Assembly: GCF_026341035.1 (NCBI RefSeq)
Contig: NZ_JAPEOQ010000001.1
Location: 3,162,001-3,226,000, forward strand
Origin: Streptomyces sp. NBC_01016
GTDB taxonomy: Bacteria; Actinomycetota; Actinomycetes; Streptomycetales; Streptomycetaceae
Direction of reading: 5' to 3'
Length of the DNA: 64,000 nt
The notes beneath the pieces were generated by a model. The model was not told the DNA's origin. It worked only from the letters and a program-made list of their open reading frames with translations, and ran no database searches. Of this stretch, positions 54,907 through 62,739 are shown one piece after another. Every line of letters starts with the position of its first letter. Position 1 is the first letter of the stretch. A program made the translations under genes and the position numbers.

Positions 54907-54923
54907 ATGGGTGAATCACCCAT
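54907..54923. promoter_or_regulatory. 17-bp palindrome upstream of the SpoIIE-like phosphatase (BldD-box-like)
   Basis: ATGGGTGA-A-TCACCCAT is perfectly palindromic. The core GGTGA-A-TCACC is close to AGTGA-Nm-TCACC reported for BldD targets. AT-rich promoter-like DNA (54924-54965) follows before the GTG at 54992. Confidence 0.5.
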
Positions 54924-54991
54924 GTACAGTGGCGAATCTTGGCAAAATATCCCATTCATGACCTTTCGCTTTACGGCCCCCAGGAGGCGTC

Positions 54992-56053
54992 GTGCGCGCT
55001 CCCGCGTTCCCCGCGTGGATCACCGTGATCTGCCCCGGCCTCGTCGCCGCGGTCGCTGTCGCGGTCCTCGACCTGGTGTTCGGCGCCGATGTCGGCCTGC
55101 TGCCCCTGTTCGCGGTCTGCCCCGCGCTCACCGCCTGCTGCGCCCCGGTCCGCAAGGTGGTCACCTGCGGCTTTGTATCGCTCCTGCTGTGCGCCTGCGT
55201 CGCCGCGTACGGCGACCTGCTGTACAGCCGACGCGGCGTGGTGGCTCTCGCCAGCGTGGCCCTGGTGACCGCCGCCTCCGCCGTCGCGGCGTACGCGCGC
55301 GTGCAGCACGAGCGGCGGGCCACCCGGCACCGGCTGATCTCCGAGTTCGTGCAGAGCGTCATCCTCGCTCCGGTGCCCCAGGACACCGAACCGGCGCGCA
55401 TCGCCGCCTCGTATCTCTCGGCGACCGAGGACGCCCGGATCGGCGGTGACTTCTACGAGGCCGTCCCTGCGGGCGACGGCGTCCGCGTCGTCATCGGCGA
55501 CGTACAGGGCAAGGGACTCGGCGCCGTGCGCACGGCCACCATCATGCTCAGCGCCTTCCGGATGAGCGCGCACGACTCGGCCGACCTGGACGAGGTCGCC
55601 GCCAAGATGTCGGGCGCGCTGGGCCGCAGGGGCGTCGACGAGCAGTTCGTCACCGCGGTCCTCGCCGAACTCGACCCGGCAGGGCGGCTCACGCTGCTCT
55701 CCTTCGGGCACCCGCCACCACTGGTCGTGCGGGCCGACGGCGGCCATGAGCTCGCGCACCCGCCGAGCCCCGCCCTGCCGTTCGGCCTGGACTGGCTGGA
55801 GCAGGACCCGCCGCGGCCGAGCCACGTCGAGCTGGCGGACGGCGACCGTGTGCTCCTCTACACCGACGGGCTCGCCGAGGCGCGTAACGCGGAGGACGCC
55901 TTCTATCCGCTCGTCCAGCGCGTCTCACTGCTGCGCGGCGAGTCCCTCGACGACTGTCTGGTGCGGTTGCGCGGCGATGTGCATGCGCACACGGACTCGG
56001 GTGTGGACGACGATTCCGCGTTGCTGCTCATGGAGTACCGCACGCCGGTGTAG
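54992..56053 (+). CDS. Membrane PP2C-type phosphatase (SpoIIE/RsbU-like)
   Basis: A 353-aa protein. Three or four N-terminal membrane helices (1-105) come first, then a short coiled linker (ARVQHERRATRHRL) and a SpoIIE-type PP2C domain: ARIGGDFYEAVP, VVIGDVQGKGLGAVRTA, LSFGHPPPLVV, DGDRVLLYTDGLAEARN and VDDDSALLLMEY supply the metal-binding aspartates. Such phosphatases dephosphorylate anti-anti-sigma proteins, opposing HATPase kinases of the type at 17377 and 41446. AGGAGG (54982-54987) precedes GTG 54992 by 4 nt. A BldD-box-like palindrome lies upstream. Confidence 0.92.
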   Translation: MRAPAFPAWITVICPGLVAAVAVAVLDLVFGADVGLLPLFAVCPALTACCAPVRKVVTCGFVSLLLCACVAAYGDLLYSRRGVVALASVALVTAASAVAAYARVQHERRATRHRLISEFVQSVILAPVPQDTEPARIAASYLSATEDARIGGDFYEAVPAGDGVRVVIGDVQGKGLGAVRTATIMLSAFRMSAHDSADLDEVAAKMSGALGRRGVDEQFVTAVLAELDPAGRLTLLSFGHPPPLVVRADGGHELAHPPSPALPFGLDWLEQDPPRPSHVELADGDRVLLYTDGLAEARNAEDAFYPLVQRVSLLRGESLDDCLVRLRGDVHAHTDSGVDDDSALLLMEYRTPV

Positions 56054-56108
56054 ACGGTCCCGCCCTGGCACCGGCCCCCGCTCCGGTGCCTGTGCTTTTG
56101 CCTTTGCC

Positions 56109-56960
56109 TCAGCCGAAAGCGGCGAGGTTGCGGGCGACCCAGTCGCCGAAGGGGCGCGGGGCGTGGCCGGTGACCCGTTCCACGTCCGGGCTGATCCGCA
56201 GCTCGGCGGCGTTCGGGGCGCCGATGATGTCCAGCGTGTCGTCGGCGAGCTCCGGCGGTACGAACCGGGTCATCGCGGCTTTGGCCTCGTCGCGGGTGAG
56301 CTCCTGGAACCGCACCGGCGAGCCGAGCGCGGCCGCGATGGCCGCCGCCTGCCCGCGCGGCGTGATCACCTCGGGACCGGTCAGTTCGAAGACCCCGCCG
56401 GAGTGCCGGTCGTCCAGGAGGCAGGCGGCCGCGACCTCGGCGATGTCCGCCGGGTCGACGACCGGAACCCCGACATCCCCGAAGGGTGCGGCGACCGTGC
56501 CTCCCGTACGGACGGACTCTGCCCAGGCCAGCGCGTTGGAGGCGAAACCGCCCGGTCGCACGACCGCCCAGTCCAGGCCCGACTCCCGCAACGAGTCCTC
56601 AAGGGCGCGCATCGCGACCCGCGTTGTACCGAGCGGCCTGGTCGACACGCCCTGCGAGGACAGCAGGACGACCCGGCGAACCCCGTTGGCCGCGGCCAGG
56701 TCGATGATGTCGGCGGGCCTCGCCTCGGGTGCGTGCAGGTCGCCGGACAACAAGAGGAACAGTGCCTTCGCCCCGTCCAACGCGGGGGCGAGGCCCGCCG
56801 GTTCGGCCAGGTCGGCCGCCACGTGCCGAACCCCGTCCGACGTCGGCGCCGACGCCTGCGCCGCGTTCCGCGACACGGCCGTCACCTGCTCGCCCGCCTC
56901 GGCCAGGGCCTGCGTCAGAGGCCGGCCGACATTTCCGGTAGCTCCGGTTACCACGATCAT
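56109..56960 (-). CDS. NmrA-like NAD(P)-binding oxidoreductase
   Basis: A 283-aa atypical short-chain dehydrogenase of the NmrA/quinone-oxidoreductase-2-like group. VVTGATGNVGRPL is the dinucleotide-binding loop, RRVVLLSSQGV the strand with SS, and WAVVRPGGFASNALAW follows; there is no YxxxK catalytic pair. ATG 56960 has GGAG about 8 bases upstream; a TTG at 56972 would add four residues. It is divergent from an HxlR regulator, a pairing often seen for redox or electrophile-responsive units. Confidence 0.88.
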   Translation of the reverse strand: MIVVTGATGNVGRPLTQALAEAGEQVTAVSRNAAQASAPTSDGVRHVAADLAEPAGLAPALDGAKALFLLLSGDLHAPEARPADIIDLAAANGVRRVVLLSSQGVSTRPLGTTRVAMRALEDSLRESGLDWAVVRPGGFASNALAWAESVRTGGTVAAPFGDVGVPVVDPADIAEVAAACLLDDRHSGGVFELTGPEVITPRGQAAAIAAALGSPVRFQELTRDEAKAAMTRFVPPELADDTLDIIGAPNAAELRISPDVERVTGHAPRPFGDWVARNLAAFG

Positions 56961-57011
56961 TTCCAGCTCCAAGTCCGTTGTTCGCTAAGGCAATTGACGC
57001 TAGGACCCGGA

Positions 57012-57026
57012 CTTACTTTCCGTAAG
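57012..57026. promoter_or_regulatory. HxlR operator candidate
   Basis: CTTAC-TTTCC-GTAAG is an inverted repeat midway between the divergent NmrA-like and HxlR genes, with a further GGTAAG at 57039-57044. This is the usual location for an HxlR autoregulatory operator. Confidence 0.6.
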
Positions 57027-57052
57027 AACATACCCGGAGGTAAGCTCAAGAC

Positions 57053-57424
57053 ATGGGGGAAAGTGTGCAGTTGACACAGGGTGGGGCGGACGCTCGGTAT
57101 GAGGTGTTTCACACCGACTGCCCGGCGCGCGACATGGTCGACCACGTCACCAGCCGGTGGGGCATCTGGGTCCTGATCTCCTTGCGGAGCAACGACCTTC
57201 GGTTCTACGAGCTGCGCGACAGCATTCAGGGTGTCAGCGAGAAGATGCTCGCCCAGACCCTGCGCGCGCTGGTCAAGGACGGACTGGTCTGGCGGAAGGT
57301 CGAACCGACGACGCCGCCCCAAGTCACGTACGGACTGACCGAGTTCGGACGGGATGTCGGCGAGCCGCTGACGGACCTGTTCGACCGGATCACGCGGCGT
57401 CTTCCTCCCCGCGACGGCCGATAG
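57053..57424 (+). CDS. HxlR-family winged-helix regulator
   Basis: A 123-aa regulator. It has the HxlR core: HTDCPARDMVDHVTSRWGIWVLISLRSNDLRFYELRDSIQGVSEKMLAQTLRALVKDGLVWR, then YGLTEFGRDVGEPL. The single Cys near the N-terminus (DCPAR) is typical of thiol-responsive HxlR proteins such as YodB/QorR. It probably controls the divergent NmrA-like reductase through the CTTAC/GTAAG site. Confidence 0.92.
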   Translation: MGESVQLTQGGADARYEVFHTDCPARDMVDHVTSRWGIWVLISLRSNDLRFYELRDSIQGVSEKMLAQTLRALVKDGLVWRKVEPTTPPQVTYGLTEFGRDVGEPLTDLFDRITRRLPPRDGR

Positions 57425-57590
57425 CGGAAAAGCGGGATTCCACAAGCGGCGCGACGCATTCCGTTACACCTTTTGTATGCAAGGAAGTTGGAAAGCTCGG
57501 TTCGTCGCTCGTGCGACGTATTTCCGGGAGGTCTCAACTCGGAAAAGACCGATGCCCAAACCTGCATTCGATCTTGCCCCCCTCACAGTG

Positions 57591-57606
57591 AGTGGACTAT
57601 ACCTGT
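57591..57606. promoter_or_regulatory. dre-like (DasR-box-like) site upstream of ngcE
   Basis: AGTGGACTATACCTGT matches 13 of 16 positions of the DasR responsive element A(G/C)TGGTCTAGACCA(G/C)T, 230 nt before the ngcE start. DasR controls GlcNAc/chitobiose uptake in Streptomyces. The gene-free stretch 57425-57835 also holds the hairpin at 57698-57720 and no supported gene. Confidence 0.45.
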
Positions 57607-57697
57607 CGCCACCGCCCCGGCCGTGCGTCCTGCCGGGCGGGTACCACCCAGCTCCACCTGCGTTACGCCTTGTCCGACATCGCTCAGCTGATCACCA

Positions 57698-57720
57698 TCG
57701 GTGCCCCTGAGGGGCACCGA
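57698..57720 (+). terminator. Strong hairpin in the ngcE upstream region
   Basis: TCGGTGCCCC and GGGGCACCGA are perfect 10-bp arms with a TGA loop, 274 nt after the HxlR stop and 116 nt before ngcE. It could terminate HxlR read-through or lie in the ngcE leader. Confidence 0.5.
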
Positions 57721-57835
57721 AACCAGGACGCGCTCACAGAGAAGTGCGGCACGCGCATGGCCAATCTGGCCCGGCAGCCGAAACATGCAGCAAACCGTCA
57801 GAGATCCAATCGATCAGTTCAGTGAGGATGCAGAG

Positions 57836-59239
57836 ATGACCATTCGTGCCGGCTCTCTTGACAGGCGGACGCTCCTGCGCGGGGCGATCGCCACCGCGGC
57901 CATGGGTTCGTTCGCCGTTGCGTGTGGCTCCCCCTCCAGCGACGACAGCAACGACGGCTCGAAGGGCAAGTCGAGCAGCAAGAACCCGTTCGGTGTCGCC
58001 AAGAACTCCAAGGTCGACGCGGCCATCTTCGACGGCGGCTACGGCACCGACTACGTCGACTACGTCAACAAGGTCATCGGATCCCAGATCGCCGGAGTCA
58101 AGGTCGACGTCAAGCCGGTCGTCGACATCGCTCCGGAGCTCCAGCCCCGGTTCGTCGGCGGCAACCCGCCGGACCTCATCGACAACTCCGGTGAGGACCA
58201 GATCGGCTTCCTCGGCATCCTCGACCAGCTCGAGGAGCTCGATGACGTCTTCGAGGCCAACAACTACGAGGGCAAGAAGATCGCCGACACGGTCTACCCC
58301 AACGTCAAGGAACCCGGCACGTACAACGGCAAGTTCGTCGGGCTCAACTACGTGATGACGGTGTACGGCGTCTGGTACTCGAAGACGCTGTTCGAAGAGA
58401 ACAGCTGGACCCCGCCGAAGACCTGGGACGAAGCGCTCGACCTCGGCCAGAAGGCGAAGAAGAAGGGCAAGTACCTCTTCGTCTTCGGCAAGGAAGCCGC
58501 GACCTACTACCAGACAATGCTGATCAACGGGGCGGTCAAGGAGGGGGGCGACGAGGTCCGGCTCTCTCTCGAAAAGCTGGAGAAGGACTCCTGGTCGCAG
58601 CCGGCCATCCAGGACATCCTCAAGGTCATGGAGACCATGGTCAAGGAGAAGATGTTCGTCCCCGGTGGCTCCGGCACCCAGTTCCAGAAGGCGCAGGCGC
58701 ACTGGAGCAACGACCAGAAGGCTCTCCTCTACCCGAGCGGTGGCTGGATCGAGAACGAGATGGCGAAGGCCACCAAGAAGGACTTCCAGATGACCGGCAT
58801 CCCGGAGATGACGGTCACCAGCAGCCCGAAACTGCCCTACGAGTCGATTCGCGCGGAGGCGGGCGAGCCGTTCATCGTTCCCAAGAAGGGCAAGAACGTG
58901 GCCGGCGGTAAGGAGACGCTGCGGGCGATGCTGTCCAAGGAGGCGGCCGCCAACTTCTCCAAGACGAAGAAGGCCCCGACCATCGTCAAGGGCACCGTGC
59001 CCGCCGACGGCTACGGATCGTCGGCGCTGGTCTCGCAGACGAAGATGCTCGAAGCCGCGGGCACGAACATCTTCAACATCCAGTTCATCTTCGCCTACGG
59101 GATGAACACCGACATGCTGGTGCCGTGGAACTCCTTCCTCTCCGGTGACCTCGACCGCAAGGGCCTGACCTCGGCTCTGCAGAAGATCTCCGACAAGATC
59201 CGGGAAGACGACTCCGTCAAGAAGCTCGAGGTCAAGTAG
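57836..59239 (+). CDS. ngcE: Amino-sugar ABC transporter substrate-binding lipoprotein NgcE
   Basis: A 467-aa sugar-binding protein of the CUT1 class. The leader has a Tat motif (LDRRTLLRG, Arg10-Arg11) and lipobox Cys30 in FAVACGS. The body is lysine-rich with Walker-free binding-protein signatures (GNPPDLIDNSGEDQIGFL; NYVMTVYGVWYSKTLFEENSWTPPKTWDEAL). Followed by two permeases and then rok7B7 and xylF, this matches ngcE, which binds GlcNAc/N,N'-diacetylchitobiose in Streptomyces. No ATPase gene is present; the shared MsiK ATPase normally energises it. GAGGA (57824-57828) precedes ATG 57836. Confidence 0.88.
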   Translation: MTIRAGSLDRRTLLRGAIATAAMGSFAVACGSPSSDDSNDGSKGKSSSKNPFGVAKNSKVDAAIFDGGYGTDYVDYVNKVIGSQIAGVKVDVKPVVDIAPELQPRFVGGNPPDLIDNSGEDQIGFLGILDQLEELDDVFEANNYEGKKIADTVYPNVKEPGTYNGKFVGLNYVMTVYGVWYSKTLFEENSWTPPKTWDEALDLGQKAKKKGKYLFVFGKEAATYYQTMLINGAVKEGGDEVRLSLEKLEKDSWSQPAIQDILKVMETMVKEKMFVPGGSGTQFQKAQAHWSNDQKALLYPSGGWIENEMAKATKKDFQMTGIPEMTVTSSPKLPYESIRAEAGEPFIVPKKGKNVAGGKETLRAMLSKEAAANFSKTKKAPTIVKGTVPADGYGSSALVSQTKMLEAAGTNIFNIQFIFAYGMNTDMLVPWNSFLSGDLDRKGLTSALQKISDKIREDDSVKKLEVK

Positions 59240-59246
59240 CACCGCC

Positions 59247-60305
59247 ATGAGCGACACGACCACCAATCCCAAAACCGCGAGCCGCCGGCCCGAGCCGGCC
59301 GCTCGCGGCGGGCGGCCCCGGCGCCGCAAGCTCACCTTCGACCGGGTGACGTTCTTCCTCGCGTTCCTCGGCGTCCCGTTGGCCGTCTTCGTGCTCTTCG
59401 TCCTGTACCCGTTCGCCCAGGCGATCTTCTGGGCGATGACCGACTGGCGCGGCTTCAGCCCGGACTTCAACTTCATCGGGCTCGACAACTTCACCAAGAT
59501 GTTCCAGGACGACATCTTCCTGAAGGCGCTGCGCAACGTCGCGTTGCTGGCGGCCGTCGTGCCCTTTGCGACGTTGACGCTCGCCCTGGGGGTCGCAGTG
59601 GCCGTCACGCTGGGCGGGCCCAGCATCGGCCCCGTCCGAGGGATCCGGGGAGCGTCGTTCTACCGGATCATCTCGTTCTTCCCCTACGTCGTGCCGGCCA
59701 TCATCGTCGGTCTGATCTGGGCGCAGATGTACGACCCGAACGCCGGCCTGCTCAACGGCATCCTCACCAAGCTCGGTCTGGACTTCGAGGAGTTCTCCTG
59801 GCTGGGCGAGCAGGCGACCGCGATGCCGGCGCTGATGTTCGTCTTCGTCTGGGGGCTCGTCGGGTTCTACGCGGTGCTCTTCATCGCCGCGATCAAGGGA
59901 GTTCCCTCCGAGCTGTACGAGGCGGCCAGGATCGACGGGGCAGGCCGATTCCGGATGACGATCTCGGTCACCCTGCCGGCGATCCGGGACAGCGTGCAGA
60001 CGGCGTACATCTACCTGGGCATCGCCGCGCTGGACGCATTCGTCTTCGTACAGGCGCTGTTGCCGAACGGTGGGCCGAACAACTCGACCCTGACGATCAG
60101 CCAGGATCTGTTCAACACCGCTTTCCGGAAGCAGCAGTTCGGATACGCCACCGCGATGGGGGTCGTCCTCGCCGTGGTCACCCTGGTGTTCGCGGCGCTG
60201 GTGTTCCTTGTCAACCGCCTGACCGGCGGTGGCGAGAACGAGGGCAAGAAGAAAGCGCCAGGGTTGAAGGCTCGGCGTGCTGGAGCCAAGGGAGGTGCTC
60301 AGTGA
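59247..60305 (+). CDS. ngcF: Amino-sugar ABC transporter permease NgcF
   Basis: A 352-aa membrane permease with six main helices after a basic N-terminal tail (KTASRRPEPAARGGRPRRRK). The EAA loop that docks the ATPase is ELYEAARIDGAGRFRMTISVTLP. It starts 8 nt after ngcE and its stop overlaps the next permease start (GTGA, 60302-60305). It forms the membrane channel with NgcG for uptake of (GlcNAc)1-2. Confidence 0.9.
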   Translation: MSDTTTNPKTASRRPEPAARGGRPRRRKLTFDRVTFFLAFLGVPLAVFVLFVLYPFAQAIFWAMTDWRGFSPDFNFIGLDNFTKMFQDDIFLKALRNVALLAAVVPFATLTLALGVAVAVTLGGPSIGPVRGIRGASFYRIISFFPYVVPAIIVGLIWAQMYDPNAGLLNGILTKLGLDFEEFSWLGEQATAMPALMFVFVWGLVGFYAVLFIAAIKGVPSELYEAARIDGAGRFRMTISVTLPAIRDSVQTAYIYLGIAALDAFVFVQALLPNGGPNNSTLTISQDLFNTAFRKQQFGYATAMGVVLAVVTLVFAALVFLVNRLTGGGENEGKKKAPGLKARRAGAKGGAQ

Positions 60306-61210
60306 GCGCCATAGCCGCCGACCGGAAGCAGGCGAGCGACCGCAAGCCGGCGCGGGACCGGAAGCTGACGCGCGCCGTCGTGAGCAGCGACCGCAGGTTC
60401 GCGGCGCTCTCGCACGGCTTGCTGATCCTGTGGTCCGTGATCGTGATCGTGCCCATGCTGTGGGTGCTGGTGTCGTCCTTCAAGTCGACCAGAGAGATCC
60501 TTTCCTCGCCGTTCACGCTGCCGGGTCACTGGAGGATCGAGAACTACGAGCACGCGTGGACCGACGCGAACATCGGGAAGTTCTTCCTGAATTCCGTGAT
60601 CGTCGTGGTCTGCGCGCTGTTCCTGGTGATGCTGCTGGGCGCGATGTGCGCCTACATCCTCGCCCGGTTCGAATTCCCCGGACGCCGGGTGATCTACTAC
60701 GTGATGCTCGCCGGGCTGACCTTCCCGGTCTTCCTGGCGATCGTGCCGCTCTTCTTCCAGCTGCAGAACTTCGGGCTGCTGAACACGCGGCCGGGACTGA
60801 TCCTCACTTATGTCGCGTTCGCGCTGCCGTTCACGATGTTCTTCCTCTACGCGTTCTTCCGGTCACTGCCGCATGACGTCTACGAGGCTGCGCAGATCGA
60901 CGGCGCGGGTGAATGGCGAGCGTTCTTCCAGGTGATGCTGCCGATGGCCAGCCCGGGCATGGCCGCGGTGGCGATCTTCAACTTCCTGGGTCTGTGGAAT
61001 CAGTTCCTGCTGCCGGTGGCGCTCAACACCGACCAGGACAAGTGGGTGCTGACCCAGGGGATGGCCGCCTACGCGTCTTCGCAGGTTTACGACATCGACT
61101 ACGGCGCGCTGTTCGCGGCGATCGTGATCACGGTGGTGCCCGTACTGATCGTGTACGTCATCTTCCAGCGCCGGATCGCCGGTTCGGTGTCGCAGGGCAC
61201 CTTCCGCTGA
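60302..61210 (+). CDS. ngcG: Amino-sugar ABC transporter permease NgcG
   Basis: A 302-aa CUT1 permease. The EAA loop is DVYEAAQIDGAGEWRAFFQVMLP; about six helices start with LLILWSVIVIVPMLWVLVSSFKS. The cytoplasmic N-terminus has a repeated DRK motif (ADRKQASDRKPARDRKLTRA). It is coupled to ngcF by a 4-nt overlap and ends the operon, followed by a very strong terminator. Confidence 0.9.
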   Translation: MSAIAADRKQASDRKPARDRKLTRAVVSSDRRFAALSHGLLILWSVIVIVPMLWVLVSSFKSTREILSSPFTLPGHWRIENYEHAWTDANIGKFFLNSVIVVVCALFLVMLLGAMCAYILARFEFPGRRVIYYVMLAGLTFPVFLAIVPLFFQLQNFGLLNTRPGLILTYVAFALPFTMFFLYAFFRSLPHDVYEAAQIDGAGEWRAFFQVMLPMASPGMAAVAIFNFLGLWNQFLLPVALNTDQDKWVLTQGMAAYASSQVYDIDYGALFAAIVITVVPVLIVYVIFQRRIAGSVSQGTFR

Positions 61211-61228
61211 GGCCCATCCGTCGCGCAA

Positions 61229-61274
61229 CAGGGGTCGGGCCCCGGAGAGAGAACTCTCCGGGGCCCGACCCCTG
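61229..61274 (+). terminator. Strong terminator after ngcEFG
   Basis: Perfect 21-bp inverted arms (61229-61249 and 61254-61274) with an AGAA loop, 18 nt after the ngcG stop. It separates ngcEFG from rok7B7. Confidence 0.95.
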
Positions 61275-61349
61275 CCCACGGTGGAAAGAAGCTATTTCCG
61301 TCAAGGGCTTGACGCCGGAGACACCTTCAGCGGAGTTTGGAGTTCATAA

Positions 61350-61359
61350 CTTGTACAAG
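61350..61359. promoter_or_regulatory. Palindrome upstream of rok7B7
   Basis: CTTGTACAAG is a perfect 10-bp palindrome 47 nt before the rok7B7 start, in AT-richer DNA likely to hold the promoter. A possible autoregulatory site. Confidence 0.4.
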
Positions 61360-61406
61360 GTCTGGTCACGTAGGGTGACGTGGGCCAAGGGACTAAGGGT
61401 GGGTCA

Positions 61407-62618
61407 ATGGAGACTCCGGGGTCGCAGTCCTCGCTGCACCGGGCCAATCTCGAGCGGGTCGTACGTGCCGTACGTCTTGCCGGATCGCTCACGCAGGCCG
61501 AGATCGCGAGGACGACAGGCCTGTCCGCCGCGACGGTCTCCAATATCGTCCGGGAGCTGAAGGACGGCGGAACCGTCGAGGTCACGCCCACATCGGCCGG
61601 GGGACGAAGGGCCCGCAGCGTCTCGCTGAGCGGGGACGCGGGCATCGTGATCGGCGTCGACTTCGGCCACACCCACCTGCGCGTGGCCGTCGGCAACCTC
61701 GCCCACCAGGTACTCGCCGAGGAGTCCGAGCCGCTCGACGTGGACGCCTCCGCCGCGCAGGGCTTCGACCGGGCCGAAGAGCTGGTCGAGCGCCTCATCG
61801 TCGCCACCGGCGTGGACCGCGCGAAGGTCGCGGGCATCGGGCTCGGTGTGCCGGGCCCCATCGACGTGGAGAGCGGCACGCTCGGCTCCACCTCGATCCT
61901 GCCGGGCTGGTCCGGCACCAAGCCGGCCGAGGAGCTCGCCCGCCGCCTCGGCGTGCCGGTGCACGTCGACAACGACGCCAACCTCGGCGCGCTCGGCGAG
62001 CTGGTGTGGGGCAGCGGCCGGGGCGTGAAGGACCTCGCGTACATCAAGGTGGCCAGTGGTGTCGGTGCGGGCCTCGTGATCAGCGGGAAGATCTACCGCG
62101 GCCCCGGCGGCACGGCGGGGGAGATCGGGCACATCACGCTCGACGAGTCGGGGCCCGTGTGCCGCTGCGGCAACCGCGGCTGCCTGGAGACCTTCACCGC
62201 CGCCCGCTATGTGCTGCCGCTGCTCCAGTCCAGCCACGGCACCGATCTCACGATGGAGCGCGTCGTGCGGCTCGCGCGCGACGGGGACCCGGGCTGCCGC
62301 CGCGTCGTCGCGGACGTGGGCCGGCACATCGGCTCCGGCGTCGCGAATCTCTGCAATCTGCTCAACCCCAGCCGGGTCGTCCTCGGCGGCGATCTGGCGG
62401 AGGCCGGTGAGCTGGTCCTGGGGCCCATCAGGGAGTCCGTGGGGCGCTATGCGATCCCCAGCGCCGGACGCCAACTCTCGGTCCTCCCAGGGGCGTTGGG
62501 GGGCCGCGCGGAGGTGCTCGGGGCGCTGGCCCTCGCCCTGAGCGAGATGGGCGATTCGATGCTTTTGGACGGGTCCGGTGCGGGTGCTGTGCCCGCAGCA
62601 ACACCTGCCTTCACTTAG
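61407..62618 (+). CDS. rok7B7: ROK-family transcriptional regulator Rok7B7
   Basis: A 403-aa ROK regulator. The N-terminal winged helix (LVRAVRLAGSLTQAEIARTTGLSAATVSNIVREL, about residues 18-55) is followed by a ROK fold: VIGVDFGHTHLRVAVG, GLGVPGPID, VDNDANLGALGE, and the zinc site GEIGHITL...CRCGNRGCLE (Cys252, 254, 259). Its place between ngcEFG and xylF is that of S. coelicolor Rok7B7, a pleiotropic regulator of xylose uptake, carbon catabolite repression and antibiotics. ATG 61407 (METPGSQ) was chosen; a GTG 27 nt upstream is possible. Confidence 0.92.
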   Translation: METPGSQSSLHRANLERVVRAVRLAGSLTQAEIARTTGLSAATVSNIVRELKDGGTVEVTPTSAGGRRARSVSLSGDAGIVIGVDFGHTHLRVAVGNLAHQVLAEESEPLDVDASAAQGFDRAEELVERLIVATGVDRAKVAGIGLGVPGPIDVESGTLGSTSILPGWSGTKPAEELARRLGVPVHVDNDANLGALGELVWGSGRGVKDLAYIKVASGVGAGLVISGKIYRGPGGTAGEIGHITLDESGPVCRCGNRGCLETFTAARYVLPLLQSSHGTDLTMERVVRLARDGDPGCRRVVADVGRHIGSGVANLCNLLNPSRVVLGGDLAEAGELVLGPIRESVGRYAIPSAGRQLSVLPGALGGRAEVLGALALALSEMGDSMLLDGSGAGAVPAATPAFT

Positions 62619-62739
62619 AGAACGCATGACACCGTTGCCAACCCGTTAAGGATTTACTCCTTGACGCTGCGGTTGCGGCCGAGTTGACTTCCAGCCACCT
62701 CGGCCGCAACGACGCGGCCTCGTCAGGGAGGTTTCTGAA

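Noticed and set aside
57477..57825. Short open frames in the gap before ngcE
   Set aside because: No ribosome-binding site, no recognisable sequence, and out of frame with each other; the region is better explained as leader and regulatory DNA.
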